Source: Croceicoccus hydrothermalis (GTDB taxonomy: Bacteria > Pseudomonadota > Alphaproteobacteria > Sphingomonadales > Sphingomonadaceae). Taken from it: a DNA stretch of 64,000 bases. Position numbers and translations under genes: made by a program. Shown here in pieces: positions 9,182 to 20,770 of the stretch. Below the pieces are notes generated by a model. The model had not been told where the DNA came from. It searched no databases and saw nothing but the letters and a program-made list of their open reading frames with translations. Numbering within the stretch: position 1 is the stretch's first letter; each line of letters opens with the position of its first letter. The stretch spans positions 120,697-184,696 of the forward strand of contig NZ_JAIQCI010000014.1 of assembly GCF_022378335.1 (NCBI RefSeq). The letters are read 5' to 3'.

Positions 9182-10886
9182 CTAACGCCGGGTGAGGTCG
9201 CGCACCCTGTCGCGCGTGGGGACGGCCATCTCCTTCGCCGCGATCCAGCGTTCGAGCGCATCGACATCGACCGGCCCGATCACCGTGTCCCGGCCCTCTT
9301 CGAATGCGGTGAAACCATCGCCGCCACCTGCGAGAAAGCTGTTCATCGTGACGCGATAGGCGGCATCGGGGTCGATCGCCCGGCCGTCGAGCGTGGGGTT
9401 CATGATGCGTCGCCCTTCCGCCGCCGCGCGGTCGAAGCCGTAGGAGAACCCGTCCGACACCGACAGGATTGCGGCCTCGTCCCCGCGAAACTGCTGCTCC
9501 AGAATGGCGAGCAATTGCGCCCCGGTGAAGGTTTTCGTGACCAGCGTGTTGCCGAATGGCTGGCTCGTGTAAATATCGCCGAAGGTCACGGCATTATCCG
9601 CGCCCGGCGTGATCGGCGCGCGCACCCCGCCCGCATTCATGAAGGCGATCTGTGCCCCTGTCTCGCGTGTCGCGGCAAGCTGCGCATCGGCGATGACGAG
9701 GCCCAGCGTCCGGGTGTCCAGCGCCCCCGAAAGCTGCCCCACCACCCGTTCCGAGGCGGCGCGCGCCGCATCGACATAGCGCGCGACATAGGCGGCGATC
9801 CCCGTGTCGGCGGCAAAGGCGGGAAGGGCGGTATCGCGTTCCGCGCCATCGGCATTCTGCACCACGATATTATGCGCATCGACCACCTGCGCGGTGCCGT
9901 TCGCGGTGTCGATGGAAAGCGCGATATCGGTCAGCATCGTCCCGCGCGACCCCGCGCTCGTCACCCAGAACGGGCGGGCGGGATCGACTTTGCCATAATC
10001 GCAGACATTAGGCATTGTGTGTATGCCCCGACAGGACGAGATCGACGCGCGGATCGAGCCGGTCCAATATGGCACGAAGATCCCCCGACAACGCGCCGCA
10101 ATCCCCGTCGTCGAACCCTTCGGAATTGACCAGCCCCTGGTGAATGGACACGATGATCGCATCGGCGCCCTCCGCCTCGATTCCGGGGATGAGTGCGTTG
10201 ATCGTCTCCGCCTCGTCGCGGAAGGTCAGACCCGCGACCCCGCCCGGACTGACGAGCGAGGGCGTCCCTTCGAGCGTGAGGCCGATGACCGCGACGGCGA
10301 TCTCCTCCGCCCCGCTGCCGAACCGGCGCATGGCATAGGCGGGGAACAGCGTGCCCCCGTCCGCCGTCGCGACATTCGCGGCGAGGAAACCGAAATCGGC
10401 GCCCTTGAAATCCGGCTCCACCGCGCAGGGCGTGCGCAATGTATGCACGTCGCACCCGCCATTCGCCATGCGGCGCAATTCGTCCGCACCCCGGTCGAAT
10501 TCGTGATTGCCGACCGCATTGAAGTCCAGCCCGATGCGGTTCATCGCGCCGATCGTGGGTTCATCGAGGAAAAGCGAGGAGGCGAGCGGGCTTGCGCTGA
10601 TGAGGTCGCCGGCCGAAATGACGAGACTGTAATCGTCCTGCGCACGCAGCGTATTCACCGCGCTGGCGAGATAGGCGGCGCCCCCTGCGGGCAGGCTGCG
10701 GGTCCGGCCGTCGGGCGTCGTCACGACGAGCGGGCGGGGCTGCGGCTCCAGATTGCCGTGGAAATCGTTCAGCCCGACGATCCGCACTGTCACCGGCGCG
10801 GTCGATGAATCGGACGAAGATTGCGGCACCGTCGCACAGGCGGTGAGGGCAAGCGCGGCGCTCGCGGCGAGAAGAATGCGTGTCAT
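9182..10886 (-). pseudogene. 5'-nucleotidase / 2',3'-cyclic phosphodiesterase lipoprotein, broken by one frameshift
   Basis: The gene would encode a periplasmic lipoprotein nucleotidase of about 567 residues that releases nucleosides and phosphate. The first frame (10886-10008) has a lipoprotein signal ending LTAC, then the metallophosphatase motifs LNDFHGN, SAGDLIS, GNHEFDRG and SGHTHN. It then meets a stop. The second frame (from about 10014 to 9182) carries the C-terminal nucleotidase domain, including SFLAGGGDGFTAFEE. The junction reads GCCTAATGTCTGC, and removing one A restores the family-typical HTHNAYVCDYG. So one extra base near 10008-10010 separates two otherwise intact halves. It is either a recent mutation or a sequencing error. 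Confidence 0.85.
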
Positions 10887-10906
10887 GCCGCGCGGTTTAG
10901 CGCGGC
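10887..10906. other. Hairpin abutting the nucleotidase start codon
   Basis: A perfect 7-bp stem GCCGCGC (10887-10893) / GCGCGGC (10900-10906) with a 6-base loop ends directly at the ATG of the nucleotidase, where a Shine-Dalgarno would be expected. It also lies 21 bases past the fructosamine-kinase stop, so it may be that operon's terminator (no T tract) or may lower translation of the nucleotidase. Confidence 0.5.
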
Positions 10907-10927
10907 AATCTGACCGTGCAATGACTC

Positions 10928-11734
10928 TCACGCGCCAAGATGCGACAATTCCCGTTCCACCCCGCCGCGATAGGATGCCCCGAAAAGCCGCAGATGGACG
11001 AGCAACGGCCACAAGCGGTGACAGCCCAGCCGCGCGCGCCAACCCGGTTCGGGCGCCATGGCGGCAAAAAACCGGTCCGGCGGCGAATTGAACAGCGTCA
11101 GCATGGCCCAGTCGACCTCGCGATGGCCGATGTAACAGGCCGGATCGATCAGTGTGCAGCCGCCGTCGCCGCCCACCATGACATTGCCGCCCCACAGATC
11201 GCCGTGGAGCAGGGCCGCATCGGGTCGTGCGGGCAGGATGTCACCCATCCGGTGGCAAAGCGCGTCGATCCTGCGCGCGAGCGCCGCCGCGACATGCGGG
11301 ATGTGCGGCCGGAGCCGCCGCTCCGCCCAGAATTGCGGCCAGTCGTCGCCGCGTGCATTTTCGATACCGACCGCGCCGAACGCATGGTCCCGGTCCCAGC
11401 CGTAAGGCTCGCCCGTGGGCCGGTGCAGCAGCGACAATTGCGCGGCAAGGTCGTCCCACGCCGCGGCGTCAAGCCGGCCCGTGCCATCGACGTGCGAAAG
11501 GATCATCCACTTACCCTTGCAAGCGATGACATCGGGCACGCGCACGCCGGTCGTGCCCATCCGGCGCAGCATGTCCGCCTCCGCCGCGACATTGCCGGCC
11601 TGTTTCGCAATGACACGCGCGCCGTCCGGCATCGTGACGCAAAAGACGGCGGAAAGATCGCCGCCCGAAAGCGGGCGCATCGCCGCGGGCGTTTCGTCCA
11701 GCAGGCATCCCACCGCCCGTTCGGCGGGGCTCAT
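10928..11734 (-). CDS. Fructosamine kinase family protein
   Basis: This 268-residue protein has the protein-kinase-like fold of the fructosamine-3-kinase/ketosamine-kinase family. Members phosphorylate sugar adducts on lysines so that the adduct falls off (protein deglycation). Seen here are a nucleotide-binding region with GARVIAKQAG (lysine in place), the catalytic loop LLHGDLWGGNVM, and the metal-binding aspartate in LIDPACYIGHREVDWAML. It is soluble. Its ATG overlaps the stop of the upstream phosphatase gene (ATGA), so the two are translationally coupled. Together with osmC and the phosphatase it forms a three-gene damage-response-like operon. The specific substrate is unproven. Confidence 0.88.
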   Translation of the reverse strand: MSPAERAVGCLLDETPAAMRPLSGGDLSAVFCVTMPDGARVIAKQAGNVAAEADMLRRMGTTGVRVPDVIACKGKWMILSHVDGTGRLDAAAWDDLAAQLSLLHRPTGEPYGWDRDHAFGAVGIENARGDDWPQFWAERRLRPHIPHVAAALARRIDALCHRMGDILPARPDAALLHGDLWGGNVMVGGDGGCTLIDPACYIGHREVDWAMLTLFNSPPDRFFAAMAPEPGWRARLGCHRLWPLLVHLRLFGASYRGGVERELSHLGA

Positions 11735-12198
11735 CCCTGCAATTGCGCGACCAGGGCGCGGGCCGCTTCGTGCACGTCGTTCCAGGTGGTCACGAACCCG
11801 TCGGCATCGCCGAAATAGGGATCGGCCACCGGCTGTCCGCGCTTGTCCGGCACCACGTCCATCAACATGCCGAGTTTCGCGGTGCCATCGGCGGGGCGAA
11901 TGGATTCCAGCACTTCGAAATTCGCTTCGTCGAGGGCGAAGACATGGGTGAACCGGCGGAAATCATCCTCCGTCACCTGTCGCCCCTTGTACGCGCTGAT
12001 GTCGATATCGTGCATTCTGGCCTGCTCGATCGCGCGGGGATCGGGCGGGTCGCCGACGTGCCAGTTGCCGGTGCCTGCCGAATCCGCCTCGGCATCGAGC
12101 CCGGCCCGTTCCGCCTCGGCGCGGAATGCCGCCTCCGCGAGCGGAGAGCGACATATGTTGCCGAGGCAGACGAAAAGAATCTTGGAACGCTGGCTCAA
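11731..12198 (-). CDS. Low-molecular-weight protein-tyrosine phosphatase, TTG start
   Basis: This 155-residue cytoplasmic phosphatase has the active-site loop CLGNICRSP (nucleophile Cys11, phosphate-binding Arg17) right after the first beta strand and the general-acid motif DPYFGD near residue 122. Length fits the family. No ATG exists near the expected N terminus. The best start is TTG at 12198, whose bases overlap the osmC stop (TTGA), giving coupling to osmC. A longer in-frame ORF upstream is the antisense-like continuation inside osmC and is rejected. In bacteria such enzymes dephosphorylate tyrosine kinases or arginine-phosphorylated proteins. Which applies here is unknown. Confidence 0.88.
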   Translation of the reverse strand: MSQRSKILFVCLGNICRSPLAEAAFRAEAERAGLDAEADSAGTGNWHVGDPPDPRAIEQARMHDIDISAYKGRQVTEDDFRRFTHVFALDEANFEVLESIRPADGTAKLGMLMDVVPDKRGQPVADPYFGDADGFVTTWNDVHEAARALVAQLQG

Positions 12199-12620
12199 GA
12201 TTGAAGCGTCCGCTCCAGCGTGATCTCGCAATCGAGCAGTTTGGAAATGGGGCAGCCGGCCTTGGTCCCGTCGGTGATTTCCTCGAACTTGTCCTGCGCA
12301 AGCCCCTCGACCTTCGCCGTCAGCGACAGTGCGGATTTCGAAACCTTGAACCCGTCGCCATCCTTTTCCAGCGTGACGGTGCATTGCGTGTCGAGCTGAC
12401 CATCTTCATAGCCCGCCTTGGCGAGCGCGAAGCTGGTGGCCATGGTAAAGCAGGACGCGTGGGCGGCGGCGATCATTTCCTCGGGGTTGGTGCCAGGCTT
12501 GTCCTCGAACCGCGTGTTGAAGCCATAGGGCGCATCAACCGATCCGCTCTTCGTGGCGACATGGCCTAGCCCGTCCTTGCCAAGACCCTTGTACTGTGCG
12601 GTTGCCGTATTGGTCGTCAT
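12195..12620 (-). CDS. osmC: OsmC-family peroxiredoxin-like protein
   Basis: This 141-residue thiol peroxidase reduces organic hydroperoxides in the cytoplasm. The two redox cysteines are present: Cys57 in AAHASCFTMATS and Cys123 in KAGCPISKLL, with the catalytic-site glutamate in NPEEMIAAAH. The ATG at 12620 is preceded by AAGGA. The long open frame upstream of it is the antisense of gyrB-flanking sequence. It is first in a coupled trio (osmC, tyrosine phosphatase, fructosamine kinase), and a candidate EcfG promoter lies 34 bases upstream. That would fit the stress regulation known for osmC genes. Confidence 0.93.
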   Translation of the reverse strand: MTTNTATAQYKGLGKDGLGHVATKSGSVDAPYGFNTRFEDKPGTNPEEMIAAAHASCFTMATSFALAKAGYEDGQLDTQCTVTLEKDGDGFKVSKSALSLTAKVEGLAQDKFEEITDGTKAGCPISKLLDCEITLERTLQS

Positions 12621-12653
12621 ATTCGTTTTCCTTCGATTGGGGTTTACCCGCAC

Positions 12654-12678
12654 AACCGAGAAAAGCGCCGCCCGTTCC
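12654..12678 (-). promoter_or_regulatory. Possible EcfG-type promoter of the osmC operon
   Basis: On the minus strand GGAAC (12678-12674) is followed after 16 bases by GGTT (12657-12654), one base from the CGTT consensus. The GGAAC lies within the 3' arm of the gyrB terminator hairpin, so the match could partly be coincidental. Confidence 0.38.
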
Positions 12679-12711
12679 GCCCACCGCCACGAGGCGGGCG
12701 GGGGAACGGGC
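12660..12711 (-). terminator. Intrinsic terminator of gyrB
   Basis: Nine-base arms GCCCGTTCC (12670-12678) and GGAACGGGC (12703-12711), with further pairing inside, are followed on the minus strand by GGCGCTTTTC. The hairpin starts 8 bases after the gyrB stop codon. Confidence 0.75.
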
Positions 12712-12718
12712 AGGCCGA

Positions 12719-16150
<3,432 letters not shown>

Positions 16151-16246
16151 TCAGATCAGCGTGGCGGTAAAGAACAGCCCGCTGGCCGAAGCCGCGACGA
16201 TCACACCACAAAGCGGACCGACGAGATTGAGAGCGATATTTCGCAT
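16151..16246 (-). CDS. 31-residue predicted membrane peptide
   Basis: This is a very small gene with a good AGGAG Shine-Dalgarno 7 bases before the ATG at 16246. The peptide begins MRNIALNLVGPL and continues as one hydrophobic helix (GVIVAASASGLFFTATLI), so it is probably a single-span inner-membrane peptide. It is followed immediately by a strong terminator, which supports it being a real transcription unit. An in-frame upstream extension exists but has no ribosome site. Function unknown. Upstream lies a region with unusual potential RNA structure (16302-16380), which would be part of its leader. Confidence 0.6.
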   Translation of the reverse strand: MRNIALNLVGPLCGVIVAASASGLFFTATLI

Positions 16247-16301
16247 GGAGTGTCTCCTGTTGGCATGAAAGCCTTCAGTGCATCCGTTCCCAAAAGGTGA
16301 A

Positions 16302-16380
16302 GGGCGGCGGGACCGGAAACTTGGGGGTCTTCCCGGTGCGTGCCCCGTTGGGGACTGGGGGGAACAGGGCGCCGCCGCCC
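16302..16380 (-). ncRNA. Candidate structured RNA element (three-way junction shape)
   Basis: GGGCGGCGG (16302-16310) pairs with CCGCCGCCC (16372-16380), enclosing two further helices: ACCGG/CCGGT (16312-16337) and CCCC/GGGG around GTT (about 16343-16353). The strand is not determined by the pairing. On the minus strand it would sit in the leader of the 31-residue peptide. I do not recognise a named RNA family in it. Confidence 0.35.
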
Positions 16381-16401
16381 GACGAGGGGGCATTTATGAT
16401 A

Positions 16402-16470
16402 CCGCGGTTACAATCGCAAATGCGAAAGTAACATTGTTGATTGCAACTTTCGCAATCGTGCCGACCGCGG
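16402..16470 (+). promoter_or_regulatory. Nested inverted repeats upstream of guaA
   Basis: Outer arms CCGCGGT (16402-16408) and ACCGCGG (16464-16470) enclose perfect inner arms TGCGAAAGT (16421-16429) and ACTTTCGCA (16446-16454). The 69-base element sits 56 bases before the guaA ATG in an AT-rich patch. It could be a regulator site or a leader RNA hairpin. No known guaA riboswitch motif is seen. Confidence 0.45.
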
Positions 16471-16525
16471 AAATCCCATGCACCCCGCGCTGGACAGATG
16501 CGGGACGGCTTTCTATCGCCCGCCC

Positions 16526-18112
16526 ATGCCCGACACACTCACAGATTCGACCACCGACGACACCATCCTGATCGTCGATTTCGGCAGCCAGGTCACGCAG
16601 CTCATCGCGCGCCGCGTGCGCGAGGCGGGCGTCTATTCCGAGATCGCCCCCTTTACGCAGGCCGCAGAGGCGTTCGCCCGGATGAAGCCGCGCGGCATCA
16701 TCCTGTCGGGCAGCCCCGCGAGCGTGCCCGGCGAAGGCAGCCCCCGCGCGCCGCAGGAACTGTTCGAGGCGGGTATCCCCATCCTCGGCATCTGTTACGG
16801 GCAGCAGGTCATGACGAAGCAGCTCGGCGGCGAGGTGCGGCCCGGCCACGAAACGGGCGAGGGCGGCGAATTCGGGCGCGCGTTCCTTACCGTGACGGAA
16901 AAATGCGCCCTGTTCGACGGGCTGTGGCAGGTCGGCGAACGGCATCAGGTGTGGATGAGCCACGGCGACAAGGTGACCGAGTTCGCCCCCGGTTTCGAAA
17001 TCGTGGCAGCCAGCGACGGCGCGCCTTTCGCCGTGATCGCGGACGAAAAGCGTCGTTTCTACGGCACGCAATTCCACCCCGAGGTTATTCACACGCCCGA
17101 CGGCGGCCGGCTGATCGCCAATTTCGTGCGCCATGTCTGCGGCTGTGCCGGCGACTGGACCATGGCGGAGTTCCGGCGCACCAAGATCGCCGAAATCCGC
17201 GAACAGGTCGGCGACGGCAAGGTGATCTGCGGCCTGTCGGGCGGGGTCGATTCCGCCGTCGCCGCCGTGCTCATTCACGAGGCGATCGGCGATCAGCTGA
17301 CCTGCGTGTTCGTCGATCATGGCCTGATGCGCATGGGGGAGGCGGAGCAGGTCGTCTCGCTCTTCCGGGGGGCGTATAACATCCCGCTGGTGCACCGTGA
17401 CGTGTCGGCGTTGTTCCTGAACGGATTGAAAGGCGTCACCGACCCGGAAGCCAAGCGCAAGTTCATCGGCAAGACCTTCATCGACGTGTTCGAGGATGAG
17501 GCGAAAAAGATCGGCGGCGCCGATTTCCTCGCGCAGGGCACGCTCTACCCCGATGTCATCGAAAGCGTGTCGTTTACCGGCGGGCCGAGCGTCACGATCA
17601 AGAGCCACCACAATGTCGGCGGCCTGCCCGAACGCATGAACATGCGCCTTGTCGAACCCTTGCGCGAATTGTTCAAGGACGAGGTGCGCGACCTTGGCCG
17701 CGAACTCGGCCTGCCCGATGTGTTCGTCGGGCGCCATCCGTTTCCGGGGCCGGGCCTCGCCATCCGCATTCCGGGCGAGGTGACGCGCGAACGATGCGAC
17801 ATATTGCGCAAGGCGGACGCGATCTATCTTGAGGAAATCCGCAACGCCGGGCTTTACGATGCGATCTGGCAGGCGTTCGCGGTGCTGCTTCCCGTGCGGA
17901 CCGTCGGCGTGATGGGCGACAGCCGCACCTATGACAGCGTGTGCGCCCTGCGCGCGGTGACGAGCACCGACGGCATGACGGCGGACGTGTACCCGTTCGA
18001 CAGCGCGTTCCTGTCGGCGACCGCCACGCGCATCGTGAACGAGGTGCAGGGCATCAACCGCGTGGTATACGACTACACGTCCAAGCCCCCCGGCACGATC
18101 GAATGGGAGTGA
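16526..18112 (+). CDS. guaA: GMP synthase (glutamine-hydrolysing)
   Basis: The enzyme makes GMP from XMP, ATP and glutamine, the last step of guanine nucleotide synthesis. Using the ATG at 16526 it has 528 residues (E. coli: 525). The N-terminal class I glutamine amidotransferase carries the nucleophile Cys90 in GICYGQQVM and the HxE pair in [11 protein letters not shown]. The ATP-pyrophosphatase domain has the P-loop [11 protein letters not shown], and the C-terminal dimerisation domain ends KPPGTIEWE. An alternative ATG 16 codons upstream exists; neither has a clear Shine-Dalgarno. The gene stands alone, preceded by the nested inverted repeats described separately. Confidence 0.96.
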   Translation: MPDTLTDSTTDDTILIVDFGSQVTQLIARRVREAGVYSEIAPFTQAAEAFARMKPRGIILSGSPASVPGEGSPRAPQELFEAGIPILGICYGQQVMTKQLGGEVRPGHETGEGGEFGRAFLTVTEKCALFDGLWQVGERHQVWMSHGDKVTEFAPGFEIVAASDGAPFAVIADEKRRFYGTQFHPEVIHTPDGGRLIANFVRHVCGCAGDWTMAEFRRTKIAEIREQVGDGKVICGLSGGVDSAVAAVLIHEAIGDQLTCVFVDHGLMRMGEAEQVVSLFRGAYNIPLVHRDVSALFLNGLKGVTDPEAKRKFIGKTFIDVFEDEAKKIGGADFLAQGTLYPDVIESVSFTGGPSVTIKSHHNVGGLPERMNMRLVEPLRELFKDEVRDLGRELGLPDVFVGRHPFPGPGLAIRIPGEVTRERCDILRKADAIYLEEIRNAGLYDAIWQAFAVLLPVRTVGVMGDSRTYDSVCALRAVTSTDGMTADVYPFDSAFLSATATRIVNEVQGINRVVYDYTSKPPGTIEWE

Positions 18113-18219
18113 CGCCAGACTCGTAATGACTCGGGGCGTCATTGCGGCGGCGTCACTCGCGAGCGATAGCGAAGCGCAAAACGCCAGACTCGTAATGACG
18201 CGGGGCGTCATTGCGGCGG
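18112..18219. repeat. Two-copy 39-bp direct repeat with internal hairpin
   Basis: The 39-bp sequence beginning ACGCCAGACTCGTAATGAC occurs at 18112-18150 and 18181-18219 with one mismatch, period 69 bp. Each copy contains AATGAC...GTCATT; in the second copy the pairing is 8 bp perfect around GGG. The 30-bp spacer contains GAGCGATAGCGAAGCG. Motifs of the type GTCATTGCGAGCGxAGCGAAGC are common intergenic dispersed repeats in this bacterial group. Confidence 0.8.
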
Positions 18220-18281
18220 TATGATCCGCCGGCGGCCGACAAGGCACGGAACCTGCCCCGCCACCGACCATTGACGATCCA

Positions 18282-18941
18282 ATGGCACTGATCCCCGAAG
18301 CAGAGGTCGAAACCGTGTTCCGCCGACTGGCCGATGCGATGCCGGGCCGCACCAGCGACGCGAAGGGACCGAAGGGTCAGCCCGACGCCTTCCGGTCCTG
18401 CATCTCCTGCATGCTGTCGGCGCAATCGCTCGACCGGAATACGGCGGCTGCGGCGCGTGCGCTGTTCAGATTGGCCGAAACGCCGGAGGAGATGCTGCGG
18501 CTTGAGGATGCGGCCATCGTCGATGCGATCCGCCCGTGCGGCCTTTACAACATGAAGGCGCGCAATATCCGCGCCTTTTGCACGGCGCTGCTCGACCGGC
18601 ATGGCGGGACCGTGCCCGACACGCGCGCGGGGCTGATGGCTCTGCCCGGTATCGGGCGAAAATGCGCCGATATCGTGCTGTCCTTCACCTTCGGGCGCGA
18701 CGTGATCGCGGTCGACACCCACGTGCACCGGGTCTGCAACCGTATCGGGCTGACCGATGCGAAGAGCGCCGACCGCACCGCGGCGCAATTGGAGGAACGG
18801 GCCCCCGACTGGGCGATGCACGACGGGCATTTCTGGCTCATTCAGTTCGGCAAACGGATCTGCCGCGCGCGCAGCCCGCTTTGCGAGCGATGCCCGGTCG
18901 TCAATCATTGCCTGTGGTACGAAACCCACCGCGCAGATTGA
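18282..18941 (+). CDS. nth: Endonuclease III (DNA glycosylase/AP lyase)
   Basis: This base-excision repair enzyme removes oxidised pyrimidines and cleaves at abasic sites. It has 219 residues, the family's usual length. The helix-hairpin-helix LPGIGRKCADIVLSF carries the catalytic lysine (Lys127), and the catalytic aspartate is Asp145 in VDTHVHR. The [4Fe-4S] cluster is C-x6-C-x2-C-x5-C at Cys194, 201, 204 and 210. The start ATG has no strong ribosome site but the N terminus aligns with the family. It follows guaA on the same strand across the direct-repeat region. Confidence 0.95.
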   Translation: MALIPEAEVETVFRRLADAMPGRTSDAKGPKGQPDAFRSCISCMLSAQSLDRNTAAAARALFRLAETPEEMLRLEDAAIVDAIRPCGLYNMKARNIRAFCTALLDRHGGTVPDTRAGLMALPGIGRKCADIVLSFTFGRDVIAVDTHVHRVCNRIGLTDAKSADRTAAQLEERAPDWAMHDGHFWLIQFGKRICRARSPLCERCPVVNHCLWYETHRAD

Positions 18942-19028
18942 CCGGAACCGTTTGGGCCTTCACGCTTTGCCATGGTGGCCCCAAAGATCCAGACCCGATA
19001 CACGCAACCGGGGCCGTGGGAGCGAGAC

Positions 19029-19268
19029 ATGGCCGACAGACGCGATACGCAAACCCCTTTCCAACATTTGCCGACCGACATGGGCATGCCGATGCTGGCG
19101 GCGTGGATGGAAATGTGGATGTGGCCGATCACCATGATGGCGCGCATGATGGGCAGCGGCGAATACCGCCCCGAAGCGGAGCCGGAGATCGACCGCGCCT
19201 GCAAGGACAGCCAGCTTCCCGTGCCCAACCCGATTCAGAAATCCGCCGATAGCGACATCTTCGCCTGA
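19029..19268 (+). CDS. Small conserved-looking protein of unknown function
   Basis: This is a 79-residue protein starting MADRRDTQTPF, with a GGGAG ribosome site before the ATG. The centre (about residues 18-40) is remarkably methionine- and tryptophan-rich: PMLAAWMEMWMWPITMMARMM. This may form an amphipathic or membrane-associated helix. The rest is polar. There is no family I can name. It lies just before the converging thiolase gene, whose terminator separates them. Proteins with short amphipathic helices next to thiolases can be phasin-like, but nothing here proves that. A longer in-frame start at 18972 lacks a ribosome site. Confidence 0.6.
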   Translation: MADRRDTQTPFQHLPTDMGMPMLAAWMEMWMWPITMMARMMGSGEYRPEAEPEIDRACKDSQLPVPNPIQKSADSDIFA

Positions 19269-19295
19269 TCGCGGCGCATTTGACGCAGACGCATG

Positions 19296-19330
19296 AAAAA
19301 GGGCGGCACCCGGACACGGATGCCGCCCTT
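19296..19330 (-). terminator. Intrinsic terminator of the thiolase gene
   Basis: A perfect 10-bp stem AAGGGCGGCA (19299-19308) / TGCCGCCCTT (19321-19330) is followed on the minus strand by TTTTT (19300-19296). It begins 26 bases past the thiolase stop. Confidence 0.85.
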
Positions 19331-19355
19331 GTCGTTCCCATGGTGAACGCGCGGT

Positions 19356-20540
19356 CTAGCTCACGTTTTCCCAGATCGCGGCAATGCCCTGACCGCCGCC
19401 GATGCACATGGTGGTAAGGCCCATCTTCGCCTTCTGCCGCCGCATTTCATAGGCGAGCTTCGTCGTCAGGATCGCGCCTGTCGCACCGATCGGATGGCCG
19501 AGCGAGATGCCGCTGCCGTTGGGGTTCACCTTCGCATTGTCGAACGCCATTTCATTGACCACGGCGCAGGCCTGCGCGGCGAAAGCCTCGTTCGATTCGA
19601 TCACGTCGAGCATGTCCTTGTCGATCCCCGCACGTTTCAGCGCGATCTTCGTCGCAGGGACGGGGCCGATGCCCATGTATTGCGGGTCGACACCTGCGTG
19701 GCCATAGGCGACGAGCCGCATCATCGGGGTGAGGTTATGCTCCTTCACCGCGGCCTCGCTGGCGAGGATCACGGCGGAGGCGCCATCGTTGATGCCCGAT
19801 GCATTGCCCGCGGTCACGGTGCCGCCTTCCTTCTTGAACACGGTGCGAAGGCCCGAAAGCTTGTCCGCGCTCGTGCCCGCTTTGACGTGTTCGTCGGTGT
19901 CGAAGGTCGCGACATTGCGGCCCTGGCGCACCTCGACCGGCACGATCTCGTCCTTGAACCAGCCCTGCTCGATCGCGTGGGCGGCGCGGCGCTGGCTCTC
20001 GGCGGCGAGTTCGTCCTGCATCTCGCGCGTGATGCCATATTTTTCGGCGACGTTTTCCGCCGTCATGCCCATGTGATATTCGTGGAACGGGTCGTGCAAC
20101 GCGCCCAGCATGCCGTCCTTTACCGTGCCGTCGCCCATCTTCATGCCCCAGCGCGCGCCGGTCATGAAATAGGGCGCCCGGCTCATCACCTCGCACCCGC
20201 CGCCGACGGCAATCTCGCAATCGCCGAGCGCGATCATCTGCGCCGCCGACACGATCGCCTGAAGCCCCGAACCGCACAGCCGGTTGACGGTCATGGCGGG
20301 CGCCTCGTGCGGGATTCCGGCCTCGACCGCGGCGATGCGGCTGACATAGGCGTCGCTGGGTTCGCACGGGACGACATTGCCCATCACCACATGCCCGACC
20401 GTTTCAGGGGACAGCCCCGCGCGTTCGAGAGCCGCCGTGATGACCTTCCCGCCAAGATCGCCGGGCTTCGCTTCCTTGAAGGCGCCGCCGAACGTGCCGA
20501 TGGCGGTGCGTGCGGCGGAAACAACGTAGATGTCCTTCAT
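19356..20540 (-). CDS. Acetyl-CoA C-acetyltransferase (thiolase)
   Basis: The enzyme condenses two acetyl-CoA to acetoacetyl-CoA, or cleaves 3-ketoacyl-CoA in the reverse direction. It has 394 residues, typical of biosynthetic thiolases of the PhaA/AtoB type. The acylated nucleophile is Cys89 in NRLCGSGLQ. The other catalytic residues are in NEAFAAQA, GHPIGATGA and CIGGGQGIA. GGAG precedes the ATG at 20540. It could supply polyhydroxyalkanoate synthesis, since a PhaZ-like hydrolase lies at 26.5 kb, or the mevalonate or degradation routes. No phaB or phaC is adjacent, so the pathway is not settled. Confidence 0.92.
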   Translation of the reverse strand: MKDIYVVSAARTAIGTFGGAFKEAKPGDLGGKVITAALERAGLSPETVGHVVMGNVVPCEPSDAYVSRIAAVEAGIPHEAPAMTVNRLCGSGLQAIVSAAQMIALGDCEIAVGGGCEVMSRAPYFMTGARWGMKMGDGTVKDGMLGALHDPFHEYHMGMTAENVAEKYGITREMQDELAAESQRRAAHAIEQGWFKDEIVPVEVRQGRNVATFDTDEHVKAGTSADKLSGLRTVFKKEGGTVTAGNASGINDGASAVILASEAAVKEHNLTPMMRLVAYGHAGVDPQYMGIGPVPATKIALKRAGIDKDMLDVIESNEAFAAQACAVVNEMAFDNAKVNPNGSGISLGHPIGATGAILTTKLAYEMRRQKAKMGLTTMCIGGGQGIAAIWENVS

Positions 20541-20728
20541 GACCGGGTTCTCCAATGGTGAATCTACCCCGCTGATTAGGCAAATTCCGACGTGAACGCC
20601 AGCGATAGCCGGGAAGCTACTCCATTGGAGAGGGCATGCGCCCGCACCGGTGTCGCACGCGGCCCTTGCCATCGGCGCGAAACGGGTGGCATGGCCGCGG
20701 AATAACGATTGTAAAAGAGGATACGCCC

Positions 20729-20770
20729 ATGTCGATCAACGCCCCCTGCCGGCCCGGTTCGCACGCATGA
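20729..20770 (+). CDS. 13-codon leader ORF coupled to nadB
   Basis: An ATG at 20729 follows a good GAGGA ribosome site and encodes MSINAPCRPGSHA. Its TGA overlaps the nadB ATG (ATGA at 20767-20770). nadB itself has no Shine-Dalgarno, so ribosomes probably load here and reinitiate at nadB. Whether the peptide has a regulatory role is unknown. Confidence 0.5.
   Translation: MSINAPCRPGSHA

Noticed and set aside
18944..18968. EcfG-like site (GGAAC) upstream of the 19029 gene
   Set aside because: The -10 at N16 would be CTTT, and other spacings fall outside 16-17, so the match is too weak.
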